Source: Gammaproteobacteria bacterium CG_4_10_14_0_2_um_filter_38_22 (lineage in GTDB: Bacteria; Pseudomonadota; Gammaproteobacteria; Coxiellales; Coxiellaceae). From it: DNA of 38,438 nucleotides. Of the stretch, positions 27,078-35,832 are shown one piece after another (the stretch's first letter is position 1; every line of letters begins with the position of its first letter). Below the pieces are notes generated by a model, which searched no databases, had not been told where the DNA came from, and worked only from the letters and a program-made list of their open reading frames with translations. Where the stretch lies: the NCBI GenBank assembly GCA_002793195.1, contig PFPT01000036.1, positions 1-38,438 of the forward strand, given 5' to 3'. The position numbers and the translations under genes were made by a program.

Positions 27078-28025
27078 TTATGCTTCTGGGTGCAGCCAGA
27101 ACTGTTGTCGTTGCTCAATTAATTCATCCAATGATAACTTTTGCAATGACTTTAAATTAGAGAGCAAACGCTGCTTGAGTCGATCCGCCATCTCATCGGG
27201 GTCACGATGCGCACCACCCAACGGTTCTTCAATCACTTCCTGAATTAATTTTAATGACCTTAAACGTTTCGCAGTGAGGTTTAACGCTTCTGCTGCTTCG
27301 CCTGCTTTTTCAGCACTCTTCCATAAAATAGACGCACAACCTTCTGGTGAAATTACAGAATAATAACTGTATTGGAGCATTAAAGTGCGATCTGCCACAC
27401 CCAATGCCAATGCGCCACCCGAACAACCTTCGCCTAAAATAGTCGCAATAATGGGCGTACGTAATCCTGCCATCTCATATAAGTTACGCGCAATGGCCTC
27501 ACTTTGATTTTTTTCTTCTGCCGTAATACCAGGGTATGCACCGGGTGTATCAATAAATGTAAGTACAGGCACATTAAATTTTTCAGCCAGCTTCATTAAG
27601 CGCAACGCTTTACGAAATGCTTCAGGTGATGCCATACCAAAATTACGGGCAACTTTTTCTTTTGTTGTACGGCCTTTTTGATGACCCATCACCATCACGG
27701 GCTGATCATTTAATTTCGCCAACCCCCCCACAATCGAGGCACCATTAGCAGTATGACGATCACCATGTAATTCATCAAATTCAGTAAATATTTTTTGAAT
27801 ATAATCCAAGGTATACGGACGCTTTGGATGACGCGCAATCTGCACAATTTGTTGATCAGATAATTTTGCAAAAATAGATTTCGTCAGCTCAACACTTTTT
27901 TGTTCAAGCTTGCTCACTTCATCTGAAATATTTAAATCCTGATCGACACCGACGCGCCGGAGTTCATTGATTTTTTCTTCCAACTCAGCAATGGGTTGTT
28001 CGAATGCTAAATAATCTAAGTTCAT
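27078..28025 (-). CDS. accA: Acetyl-CoA carboxylase carboxyltransferase alpha
   Basis: Alpha subunit of the carboxyltransferase that makes malonyl-CoA, the first committed step of fatty acid synthesis; it needs AccD, AccB and AccC encoded elsewhere. 315 aa (E. coli 319). N-terminal [16 protein letters not shown], then [29 protein letters not shown] and [16 protein letters not shown] with the oxyanion glycines. Sits 17 bases behind trhO. Confidence 0.97.
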   Translation of the reverse strand: MNLDYLAFEQPIAELEEKINELRRVGVDQDLNISDEVSKLEQKSVELTKSIFAKLSDQQIVQIARHPKRPYTLDYIQKIFTEFDELHGDRHTANGASIVGGLAKLNDQPVMVMGHQKGRTTKEKVARNFGMASPEAFRKALRLMKLAEKFNVPVLTFIDTPGAYPGITAEEKNQSEAIARNLYEMAGLRTPIIATILGEGCSGGALALGVADRTLMLQYSYYSVISPEGCASILWKSAEKAGEAAEALNLTAKRLRSLKLIQEVIEEPLGGAHRDPDEMADRLKQRLLSNLKSLQKLSLDELIEQRQQFWLHPEA

Positions 28026-28042
28026 ACCATTTCTCTAATTTT

Positions 28043-28879
28043 TTAAGCTGCTTGTTTTGAAATAGAACGCGATCCACAATGGGGGCATTTTCCTTCTTTA
28101 ACATCAGTTGATTTTAATGGTGTGCGGCAATCAAAACACTGTTTGGTTTCAGTTTCTTCTAATGCACTATTGACCGCAACACGCTGATCAAAAACAAAAC
28201 ATTCACCTTGATAAAATTCACCGCCACATTTTTCAAAGTAATTCAAAATACCGCCATTGAGCTGATAAACATTTTTAAATCCTTTTTGAGCCATCAATTC
28301 TGCTGCTTTTTCGCATCGAATACCACCAGTACAAAAAGTGACAATGGTTTTTTCTTTCAGATCTTCTGGCAAAAAATCGACAGCTTCACCAAACTCATTA
28401 AAATGCGCGATATGCAAATCCATCGCATTTTCAAATGTGCCCAATTGCACCTCATATTCATTACGCGTATCTAACACTATCATATCGCGTTTTTCGTCAT
28501 ACCATTGTTTCAATGTTTCAGGTGAAACATAAGGCGCTGTTTTTTTCTCCGGCACAATACTGGATTGACGAATTGGAATAATCTCTTTTTTTAAACGCAC
28601 CAACATTCGATTAAAGGGTTGATAATCAGTGAAGCTTTCTTTAAACCAAATATCTGCCAATTCTGGAATAGTGCCAAGATATAATAAAAATTGATCTATG
28701 TTATCGCGCGTACCCGCCAAAAAAGCATTCACACCTTCTGTACTCAATAAAACAGTGCCTTTCAAATCACACGCGATGGCTTTTGCTTTCATTTCAGCAC
28801 GCAACACGGGTAATTGTGTTTCACATAACGTTACAAACTTATAACCTGATAAATTTACAATATCTAATTTACACATCAT
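28043..28879 (-). CDS. trhO: tRNA uridine(34) hydroxylase TrhO
   Basis: Rhodanese-family enzyme (YceA) that hydroxylates U34 of some tRNAs to 5-hydroxyuridine using O2. N-terminal acylphosphatase-like domain, then a rhodanese domain with the active loop CTGGIRCEKA. A C-terminal pair of Cys motifs, CFDC and CPHC, probably binds zinc. GAGG lies just before the tandem ATGATG at 28879/28876; either may be used (278 or 277 aa). The frame is open a further 19 codons upstream, which I reject for lack of a ribosome site. First gene of the run that ends at pdxJ. Confidence 0.93.
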   Translation of the reverse strand: MMCKLDIVNLSGYKFVTLCETQLPVLRAEMKAKAIACDLKGTVLLSTEGVNAFLAGTRDNIDQFLLYLGTIPELADIWFKESFTDYQPFNRMLVRLKKEIIPIRQSSIVPEKKTAPYVSPETLKQWYDEKRDMIVLDTRNEYEVQLGTFENAMDLHIAHFNEFGEAVDFLPEDLKEKTIVTFCTGGIRCEKAAELMAQKGFKNVYQLNGGILNYFEKCGGEFYQGECFVFDQRVAVNSALEETETKQCFDCRTPLKSTDVKEGKCPHCGSRSISKQAA

Positions 28880-29011
28880 CAACCTCAATAAATAGTTGGC
28901 GTATCTTACCGCATCGATTGCATAGTCAGCAATCACCTATCTCATGTTGATGTACGACAACTTTCAGGTTAATCTATCAACAACTCAAGCGTAAAACACT
29001 AGGATGTACAT

Positions 29012-29746
29012 ATGAAGAAAACAGCAAAATGGATTTTAAGTTCCTTGGCAATATCAGCAATGCTCCTGTCCACTGGCTGCGCAAAAAAACCTGATCCCAC
29101 AGCAAATGATCCGCTAGAAGGATATAATCGCGTGATGTTTGCTTTTAACATGGATGTGGATCATTTGGTTTTTCGCCCTGTTGCGACGGTATATAACACA
29201 GTCACTCCTTCTTTTGTACAAACAGGTGTGACCAATGTATTTGCCAACATTGATGAAATTCCTTCATTCCCAAATGATTTTATGCAAGGCCAATTTAAAT
29301 TTATGCTTGTGGATTTATGGCGTTTTGCTATTAATTCTACACTGGGTGTTGGCGGTTTATTTGACGTAGCAAAACGCATGGGATTGCCACCGCACGTCGC
29401 TACTTTTGGCGGCACACTCAGAAAATGGACAGGAAAAACATCTCCTTACTTTATTATGCCATTCTTAGGGCCTTCAACTATCTTTAACACAACTGGCTAT
29501 TTCGCTGATTACTACATGACGCCATGGCCATACCTTAAAGATCAAAACATCAATTACATTGCACATGCCGTGAAACTTGTTAACATACGCGCAAGCTTAT
29601 TACCTGCTGATAAAATGGTGGACACCGCTTTTGATCCTTACATTTTTGTCCGCGATGCTTATATGCAAAGACAAGCAGCCAGAGCTAAAGGTGAAGATGT
29701 TGATCACGGAAATACAGCACACGACCTAACATCGCCTGCTAATTAA
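29012..29746 (+). CDS. mlaA: MlaA outer-membrane lipoprotein
   Basis: Outer-membrane component (VacJ) of the Mla system, which removes misplaced phospholipids from the outer leaflet and passes them to MlaC. 244 aa with a lipoprotein signal: lipobox LSTGC, lipidated Cys23. The mature part starts with DPLEGYNRVMFAFN and keeps DEIPSFPNDFMQGQFK, RFAINSTLGVGGLFDVA, FGGTLRKW and YFIMPFLGPST, all family blocks. AGGA lies about 7 bases before the ATG. A weak promoter, TTGATG (28947) and TAATCT (28970) with 17-base spacing, may lie upstream. The methyltransferase gene starts 9 bases after the stop. Confidence 0.96.
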   Translation: MKKTAKWILSSLAISAMLLSTGCAKKPDPTANDPLEGYNRVMFAFNMDVDHLVFRPVATVYNTVTPSFVQTGVTNVFANIDEIPSFPNDFMQGQFKFMLVDLWRFAINSTLGVGGLFDVAKRMGLPPHVATFGGTLRKWTGKTSPYFIMPFLGPSTIFNTTGYFADYYMTPWPYLKDQNINYIAHAVKLVNIRASLLPADKMVDTAFDPYIFVRDAYMQRQAARAKGEDVDHGNTAHDLTSPAN

Positions 29747-29755
29747 GAGTGTTTA

Positions 29756-30319
29756 GTGCGATTTTTAAAAGACACAAGCGCGTTTTTCAACGCGCTTTTT
29801 CATGATCCGCGTTCTATCGGCGCAGTGCTTCCAAGCTCAAGATACCTGGCTAACAGTATGGTTGAGCAAATTGACCTGGCTTCATCAGATTATGTGGTTG
29901 AACTGGGGCCTGGCACAGGCGCAATTACGAAAGTAATTTTAAAATCTATTCCAGCAAAACGATTTATTACGCTAGAGATCTCACCTGCTTTTGCAGATAC
30001 CTTGCAAGCAAACTTCCCGGAAATCACTGTGATTAAAGGCAATGCAGCGAATTTATCTGAGTTACTGCAAAATAAAAAACCCGTTCACACTATTATTTCA
30101 AGCTTGCCATTACGATCACTAACCAAGTCGGATCGCGATAAAATTTTATCCGAAATCCCTAAAGTACTCTCACCAAATGGGCAATTTATTCAATACAGCT
30201 ATTCACTCAATAATAAAAATATATTTTATCCAAAAAACTTTACGCTCAAAAAATCATTTGTCGTATGGCGCAATATTCCGCCAGCTAGAGTCAGTGTATT
30301 TCAAATCAATCCGGGATAA
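29756..30319 (+). CDS. PmtA-like phospholipid N-methyltransferase
   Basis: SAM-dependent methyltransferase, 187 aa, GTG start behind AAGAG. Residues 47-55 (VVELGPGTG) form motif I of the class I fold. The pattern [13 protein letters not shown], then [19 protein letters not shown] and WRNIPPARV is that of the PmtA type, which methylates phosphatidylethanolamine towards phosphatidylcholine; many relatives are loosely named rRNA methyltransferases. Being 9 bases behind mlaA, it is likely co-transcribed and works on envelope lipids. Its 3' end overlaps the convergent trmL by 19 bases. Family fairly sure, substrate inferred. Confidence 0.78.
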   Translation: MRFLKDTSAFFNALFHDPRSIGAVLPSSRYLANSMVEQIDLASSDYVVELGPGTGAITKVILKSIPAKRFITLEISPAFADTLQANFPEITVIKGNAANLSELLQNKKPVHTIISSLPLRSLTKSDRDKILSEIPKVLSPNGQFIQYSYSLNNKNIFYPKNFTLKKSFVVWRNIPPARVSVFQINPG

Positions 30320-30756
30320 TCCAATTGCCGCAACGCCTCATATAAAATTACAGCAACCGCATTGGATAAATTCAAACTACGACTTTCTTTTTGCATGGGA
30401 ATGCGAATTTTATTTTCAAGCGCATCGCGAATCTCTGATGGCAAACCACGTGACTCAGGCCCAAACAATAAATAATCATTTTGCTCATATTTTATTGCAG
30501 CATGCAGCTGTACTGCTTTAGTAGTACATGCAATAACACGTGTTGGTTTTTGCTCATTCAAAAACACTGCCCAATTGGCATATTCTTTCACCTCTGCAAA
30601 TTCACGATAATCCAATCCCGCGCGACGCAATTCTTTTTGCGTCATATCAAATCCAAGCGGATGAATTAAATGCAGTTGCGCACCAGTATTAGCACACAAT
30701 CGAATGATATTGCCCGTATTAGGTGGGATTTCAGGTTGATATAAAACAACATGCAT
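30301..30756 (-). CDS. trmL: tRNA (cytidine/uridine-2'-O-)-methyltransferase TrmL
   Basis: SPOUT-class enzyme that 2'-O-methylates the wobble base 34 of tRNA(Leu) isoacceptors. 151 aa, normal. Motifs of the knotted SAM site: [25 protein letters not shown] and [22 protein letters not shown]. Lies 17 bases behind gpsA, last of the yibN operon; in E. coli cysE intervenes. Confidence 0.95.
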   Translation of the reverse strand: MHVVLYQPEIPPNTGNIIRLCANTGAQLHLIHPLGFDMTQKELRRAGLDYREFAEVKEYANWAVFLNEQKPTRVIACTTKAVQLHAAIKYEQNDYLLFGPESRGLPSEIRDALENKIRIPMQKESRSLNLSNAVAVILYEALRQLDYPGLI

Positions 30757-30773
30757 CGTTTTTCTTCGAAGGT

Positions 30774-31760
30774 TTATTCCATCTTTGGTTCACGATCAAG
30801 CAGTTCTGACAATACCGCTTGCGCAGAACGATTTTCATATAAAATAGCATATACTTGTTCAGCGATAGGTAACAATACTTGATTTTTTTTTGCCAACTGA
30901 TGCAATTGCTTTGCGTTGTAATACCCTTCAACAGATTCACCAATGGCTTTCAATGCATTTTCTGCAGTTGCACCTTTGCCAATTGCCAAACCAAAACGAC
31001 GATTACGTGATTGGTCATCTGTGCAAGTTAACACTAAATCACCCACGCCTGCCAAACTCATCATTGTTTCTGCTTGCCCACCTAATGCCAAACACAAACG
31101 TGTTAGCTCAGATAATCCACGCGTGATTAATGCGCATCGCGTATTAGCACCAAAACCCATACCATCAGATATGCCAACCGCAATGGCCATCACATTTTTT
31201 ACAACGCCACATAATTGCACGCCAATGAAATCGGGGTTTAAATACACGCGAAAATGACCGTTATGAAAACGATGAGACAAGGACTCTAAAAATGCTTGAT
31301 TATTGCCCGCCAAACTTACCGCAGTCGGTAAATTTAAAACTACTTCTTTAGCAAAACTCGGACCTGACAAAACCGCAATCGGCGTTTCGGGTGAAAAAAT
31401 GTCATAAACAACTTGATGCAAAAAACCCGCATTCTGTGGATCCAGTCCTTTCGTTCCCCATACAAAACGCACCTGTGCTGAAACAATGGGTTTCAATTGT
31501 GTGAGTACAGCACGAAATGCATGACTCGGCACAAACAAACCAATATCTAACACATCACGAACCGCTTCTGTTAACTCAAAATGAATCTGCAAAGTATCTG
31601 GAAATGCAACACCGCAAAACGAACGTTCATTTTGCATCTGCGTTAAACGATTCTGGTCATGATCCCACAAACGCACTGCTTGACCATTACGCGCCAACAA
31701 AACAGCGATTGCTGTTCCCCAGGCACCTGCTCCTAAAATCGTAATGGGTGATGCATCCAT
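30774..31760 (-). CDS. gpsA: Glycerol-3-phosphate dehydrogenase (NAD(P)+)
   Basis: Makes sn-glycerol 3-phosphate from dihydroxyacetone phosphate, the backbone for phospholipids. 328 aa. N-terminal Rossmann site [17 protein letters not shown], then [24 protein letters not shown], and catalytic [20 protein letters not shown] and [25 protein letters not shown] precedes the ATG. Between secB and trmL. Confidence 0.97.
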   Translation of the reverse strand: MDASPITILGAGAWGTAIAVLLARNGQAVRLWDHDQNRLTQMQNERSFCGVAFPDTLQIHFELTEAVRDVLDIGLFVPSHAFRAVLTQLKPIVSAQVRFVWGTKGLDPQNAGFLHQVVYDIFSPETPIAVLSGPSFAKEVVLNLPTAVSLAGNNQAFLESLSHRFHNGHFRVYLNPDFIGVQLCGVVKNVMAIAVGISDGMGFGANTRCALITRGLSELTRLCLALGGQAETMMSLAGVGDLVLTCTDDQSRNRRFGLAIGKGATAENALKAIGESVEGYYNAKQLHQLAKKNQVLLPIAEQVYAILYENRSAQAVLSELLDREPKME

Positions 31761-31798
31761 ATAAAAATCCCTTCGATCAATTAAAGTTATTGCGCCGT

Positions 31799-32299
31799 TT
31801 ATTCTTTTTTAGCCGATTTAGCCTTAGCTTCTTTTTGTTGCTCATACAAAGCATCAAAATTGACTGGGGCTAAATACAACTGCGGGAAACCAGCGCGAAC
31901 TACTGCATCTGTAACCACTTCTCGTGCATAAGGATATAAAATATTTGGACAAAAACTACCTAACATGTGATGCAGTTGCTCTTCAGTAAATCCCTTGAGC
32001 ATAAAAATACCTGCTTGCTTTACTTCAACTAAAAAAGCTACTTTGTCTTTAACCTTAACTGTTACGGTCACTTTCAAAACCACTTCACGCACACCCTCTT
32101 CTAATACCAAACCAGCGTCAGTACCAATGTCCATGTTCATTTGTGGTTCCCAAGCTTCTAAAAAAATCTTGGGGGTGTTTGGCGTTTCTAGCGATAAATC
32201 TTTTACATATAAACGCTGAATCGCAAATTCAGGACCTTCTGATTTAACCGCTTCTTTTTTTTCTGTCTCTTCGGGCTTTTGTGTTTTCTGTTGAACCAT
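31799..32299 (-). CDS. secB: Protein-export chaperone SecB
   Basis: Tetrameric chaperone that keeps preproteins unfolded and hands them to SecA. 166 aa (E. coli 155). The first 20 residues or so are a charged Lys/Glu extension; the core runs from [17 protein letters not shown] through [11 protein letters not shown], and [33 protein letters not shown] stands about 12 bases before the ATG. Conserved neighbour of grxC and gpsA. Confidence 0.97.
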   Translation of the reverse strand: MVQQKTQKPEETEKKEAVKSEGPEFAIQRLYVKDLSLETPNTPKIFLEAWEPQMNMDIGTDAGLVLEEGVREVVLKVTVTVKVKDKVAFLVEVKQAGIFMLKGFTEEQLHHMLGSFCPNILYPYAREVVTDAVVRAGFPQLYLAPVNFDALYEQQKEAKAKSAKKE

Positions 32300-32324
32300 G
32301 ATTTTTTTACTCCTATTTAAAAAA

Positions 32325-32579
32325 TTATTTCAGCAAGGCATCTAACTTTCCTGCCTGATCCAATGCATATAAATCATCACAACCACCAATTCCCTGGTTA
32401 TTAATAAAAATTTGCGGAACTGTTCGACGACCCTCAGCACGCAACAACATCGCTTCTAAATCCGCCGGATTCTCATCCACCTTAATTTCTGTGTAATGTA
32501 CTTTTTTATGATCAAGCAATTGCTTTGCGCGATCACAGTAAGGACATGTTTTTTTGCTGTAAATCTCTATTTTTAACAT
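32325..32579 (-). CDS. grxC: Glutaredoxin 3
   Basis: Glutathione-dependent disulfide reductase, 84 aa. Active site CPYC at 12-15, TVPQIFI with the cis-Pro, and GGCDDL for glutathione. The start at ATG 32579 follows GGAGCTT; the frame is open 21 codons further upstream into yibN, which I reject. 19 bases behind yibN and 25 before secB. Confidence 0.95.
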   Translation of the reverse strand: MLKIEIYSKKTCPYCDRAKQLLDHKKVHYTEIKVDENPADLEAMLLRAEGRRTVPQIFINNQGIGGCDDLYALDQAGKLDALLK

Positions 32580-32598
32580 AAGCTCCTTCAAAATATTA

Positions 32599-33027
32599 CT
32601 ATTTTTTAACAACCGGCATGCCGGCCGATTTCCATCCATCAATGCCTGATTTTAATGAAGATACTTTTGTGAATCCAGCTTCTTTGAGTCGTTTGGCAAT
32701 CGGTCCTGTTTTTAAACCCATTGCATCAACTAAAATAATAGGCTGATTACGCAAGGTATTTAATTTTTCCTGCTGATGATCAAAATCAACCAATGAAATA
32801 TTTTTTGCATTGACAATATGACCTTCACGAAAGGCGCTTGCTTCTCGTAAATCAACCACTGCAGCGTCTTCACGATTAATCAATTGCACTGCCATTGCAA
32901 CAGAGATGCGTTGACCGCGACCACGTATCACTCGCATTTCTTCAATCACCAGTAAAATAGCAACCAGCACAAACGCACTCGCTAACGCCCAATGCTTCAT
33001 TACAAATTGTGTAACTTGATGTAACAT
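32599..33027 (-). CDS. yibN: Rhodanese-like membrane protein YibN, no catalytic Cys
   Basis: 142 aa: one N-terminal membrane helix (about 13-28) and a rhodanese-like domain (about 40-140; VVDLREASAFREGHIVNAKNI). The loop that would hold the catalytic cysteine reads DAMGLKTG, and the whole protein contains no cysteine, so it cannot be a sulfurtransferase in the usual way. E. coli YibN has been linked to the membrane insertion machinery in recent work, which I mention with caution. First gene of the operon yibN-grxC-secB-gpsA-trmL, divergent from gpmI. Confidence 0.85.
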   Translation of the reverse strand: MLHQVTQFVMKHWALASAFVLVAILLVIEEMRVIRGRGQRISVAMAVQLINREDAAVVDLREASAFREGHIVNAKNISLVDFDHQQEKLNTLRNQPIILVDAMGLKTGPIAKRLKEAGFTKVSSLKSGIDGWKSAGMPVVKK

Positions 33028-33043
33028 ACGCCATACTCTGTCT

Positions 33044-33049
33044 TATAAT
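33044..33049 (+). promoter_or_regulatory. Candidate -10 box for gpmI
   Basis: Perfect TATAAT 50 bases before the gpmI ATG in the 72-base divergent spacer. TTGATG at 33016-33021 is too far (22 bases) to be a normal -35. A TATACT on the minus strand (33069-33064) could serve yibN, inside the palindrome CAGTATACTG (33063-33072). Confidence 0.4.
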
Positions 33050-33099
33050 TTCTAAAGGCAGACAGTATACTGAAACAAAACCAAAAAAGCAGTTTTTTT

Positions 33100-34662
33100 A
33101 TGATTCGAAAACCATTCGCATTAATTATTCTTGATGGCTGGGGATATCGCAAAGCATCGGCGCACAACCCCACCCAAACCGCTTCTACACCAACCATTGA
33201 TGCTTTATTTTCACATTATCCATCAATATTAATCGAGGCATCTGGCAATGCGGTTGGTTTGCCAAAAGGACAAATGGGCAATTCCGAAGTAGGTCATCTA
33301 CATATCGGCGCTGGACGAAAAGTACCACAAGATTTAACGCGTATTCATAATGAAATTCAATCAGGCATATTTTTTGAAAATGCCGCACTGAAAAATGCGC
33401 TACAAAAAGCAAAAAAAAATAATGGCGCGGTACATTTAATTGGTTTGCTGTCACCTGGCGGCGTCCACAGTCACACTGATCATCTCTGCGCCATGATGGA
33501 AATGATTCATCACTATGACATTAAAAAAAATTATCTCCATGCCATTTGTGATGGGCGCGATACACCACCTCAATCTGCACTACCCGCCATTAAGCAAATT
33601 GAAAAAATATTTCAGATAAATGGCAATGGACAAATCGCCTCACTTATTGGACGCTATTTTGCAATGGATCGCGATAATCGCTGGGATCGCACACAAAAAG
33701 CTTATGATTTATTCACGACCGGGAAATCGGATTTCACAGCAACAAGCGCCGAAGCGGCATTAACCGCTGCTTATGCACGCGGTGAAACGGACGAATTTAT
33801 TTTACCCACCTGTATTTTAAAAAATAATCAGCCAATTTGCATTCAAGATAATGACACAGTCATTTTTATGAATTTCCGCGCTGATCGCGCGCGACAATTA
33901 ACCCATGCATTTGTAGACACCGATTTTTCGGCTTTTTTGCGACAAAAAAAAATCACACTAACAGATTACGTGACCTTAACACGCTATTTTGATGATCCCA
34001 CTATTTCAGTTGCTTACCCCCCCCTTGTACTACACAACACGCTCGGTAAATATTTATCTGATCAAGGGCTAACTCAATTACGTTTAGCAGAAACTGAAAA
34101 ATATGCGCACGTCACTTACTTTTTAAACGGCGGTGTTGAAGCACCCAATAAAAATGAATACCGTGAATTAATTCCATCACCCAAAATTGCCACTTATGAC
34201 ACACAACCTGAAATGAGCGCCATTGCGGTCACTGATGCCTTCGTAAAAGCCATCGAAAATCAACAATACGACGTGATTATTTGTAATTATGCCAATCCCG
34301 ATATGATTGGACACACGGGAAACGAAAAAGCAGCCGAGAAAACCATGCTCATAATCGATAGCTGCTTAAAACGCGTGTTAGATGCGTTACAGAAAGTAAA
34401 TGGCGAAGCACTGATCACATCTGACCATGGCAATATCGAACTCATGTTTGATGAAAAAACAGGCCAGCCTCATACGGCACACACCACAAACTTAGTTCCT
34501 TTGATCTATGTGGGTCGCGCTGCAAAAACCATTGCTACAACAGGTGCGCTCGATGATATTGCACCGACGATGTTATACTTAATGGGATTGCAAAAACCAG
34601 CAGAAATGACAGGCAACACTTTGTTTGAAATAACCTGCGAACGTCACAATGGAACGGTATGA
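33100..34662 (+). CDS. gpmI: Phosphoglycerate mutase, cofactor-independent
   Basis: Interconverts 3- and 2-phosphoglycerate using two manganese ions and a phosphoserine intermediate. 520 aa. Metal ligand Asp12 (LDGWGYR) and nucleophile Ser62 (GQMGNSEVGHLHIG) are in place; also CDGRDTPP, GRYFAMDRDNRWDR, FMNFRADRARQ, NYANPDMIGHTG and TSDHGNIE. No Shine-Dalgarno is visible before the ATG (T-run), so a short or weakly led mRNA is possible. Its stop overlaps the envC start by four bases. An eight-C run lies at 34017-34024. Confidence 0.97.
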   Translation: MIRKPFALIILDGWGYRKASAHNPTQTASTPTIDALFSHYPSILIEASGNAVGLPKGQMGNSEVGHLHIGAGRKVPQDLTRIHNEIQSGIFFENAALKNALQKAKKNNGAVHLIGLLSPGGVHSHTDHLCAMMEMIHHYDIKKNYLHAICDGRDTPPQSALPAIKQIEKIFQINGNGQIASLIGRYFAMDRDNRWDRTQKAYDLFTTGKSDFTATSAEAALTAAYARGETDEFILPTCILKNNQPICIQDNDTVIFMNFRADRARQLTHAFVDTDFSAFLRQKKITLTDYVTLTRYFDDPTISVAYPPLVLHNTLGKYLSDQGLTQLRLAETEKYAHVTYFLNGGVEAPNKNEYRELIPSPKIATYDTQPEMSAIAVTDAFVKAIENQQYDVIICNYANPDMIGHTGNEKAAEKTMLIIDSCLKRVLDALQKVNGEALITSDHGNIELMFDEKTGQPHTAHTTNLVPLIYVGRAAKTIATTGALDDIAPTMLYLMGLQKPAEMTGNTLFEITCERHNGTV

Positions 34663-35801
34663 AAAAAATTATCAGCCAAATAACCATTCTGTTAGTTATC
34701 TTAACTATTCCTGTTTTTGCCGTCACAATAAATAAAAAAACTGAACTCAATACACTGAATCAAAATATCGCTAATATTAAAACGGATTTACAAAAAGCAT
34801 CTATCAAAAAAACACATCTTCAAAAAGCACTGGCAAAAATCGAAACAACTGAAGGACAAATCACCCAGCAACTTAAAAAAACACAACACGCTCTTTCAAA
34901 AAATCAAAAAAAGATAAGGCAATTACAACAAAAATCGGCCCCCCTCATCGCACAAAAAAACCAAAATCATAAACAGCTGAAACAGCAAATTCGCACTGCT
35001 TATTTGCTCAGCCAACAACCCTATCTAAAGCTTTTTCTCGCGCCCAATGATGTCACTAAATCACAACGCATGTTAATGTATTTTCATTATGTGACCGCAG
35101 CGCAAATGAAAACAATCACGCAATTACAACAATCTATTGCTGCTTACGCACAAAACCAACAGGCTATTCAAAATCAATATAAGCAATTACTCTCGCTCAA
35201 AGAAACGCAATTAGAAAATCAAGCTTTGCTGCAAAAAACCAAAACACAAAGACAAACATTAATACAGACAATTGATCAACACATTCAATCAAAAAGTGAA
35301 AATCTACAACTGCTCTTGCGCGATAAAAAAAAGCTGGAAAAAACGATTCGAAAACTGAACAAGCAAATGACTTCGCAAAAATTGTCAGCAGCTGTTTTAG
35401 GCAACAAACCTTTTGCGCAATTGCGTGGGAAATTATCCTGGCCACTGCAGGGTCATGTGCGTAAGAATTTTGGTACCCAAATTGATCAGAGCGAGTTAAG
35501 ATGGGATGGAACCTTAATTGATGCTCAAGCCGGCCAGTCTGTGCATGCTATTGCAGCAGGCAAAGTAATTTTTGCAAAATGGCTCGAAGGATATGGCTTG
35601 CTCATCATTATTAACCATGGCAGCGGATACATGAGTTTATACGGGCGCAATCAATCACTCTTAGCGCAAGTAGGTGAACACATCAAACCCGGAGAAGTGA
35701 TTGCAACTGTTGGTAAATCAGGTGGCTTTCATCATACTGGATTGTATTTTTCTATTCGTCACGATGCGAAAGCGTTAAACCCAGCGCATTGGTGTCGATA
35801 A
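34659..35801 (+). CDS. envC: Murein hydrolase activator EnvC
   Basis: Periplasmic activator of N-acetylmuramyl-L-alanine amidases at the division site, recruited by FtsEX in E. coli. 380 aa: signal peptide (about 1-21, cut near VFA), long coiled coil (about 25-250, Gln/Lys/Leu rich) and a C-terminal LytM domain (about 265-380). The LytM zinc ligands are lost: LRWDGTLID replaces the H-x3-D site and LYFSIRH the H-x-H site, as in true EnvC, so it is not itself a peptidase. ATGA overlap with gpmI. Confidence 0.94.
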   Translation: MKKIISQITILLVILTIPVFAVTINKKTELNTLNQNIANIKTDLQKASIKKTHLQKALAKIETTEGQITQQLKKTQHALSKNQKKIRQLQQKSAPLIAQKNQNHKQLKQQIRTAYLLSQQPYLKLFLAPNDVTKSQRMLMYFHYVTAAQMKTITQLQQSIAAYAQNQQAIQNQYKQLLSLKETQLENQALLQKTKTQRQTLIQTIDQHIQSKSENLQLLLRDKKKLEKTIRKLNKQMTSQKLSAAVLGNKPFAQLRGKLSWPLQGHVRKNFGTQIDQSELRWDGTLIDAQAGQSVHAIAAGKVIFAKWLEGYGLLIIINHGSGYMSLYGRNQSLLAQVGEHIKPGEVIATVGKSGGFHHTGLYFSIRHDAKALNPAHWCR

Positions 35802-35832
35802 ATAAAACTGGTACCCAAGGAAGGAGCATTGA

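Noticed and set aside
33030-33075. Possible LexA box (CTG...CAG) in the gpmI/yibN spacer
   Set aside because: The spacing between CTG and CAG does not fit the LexA consensus.
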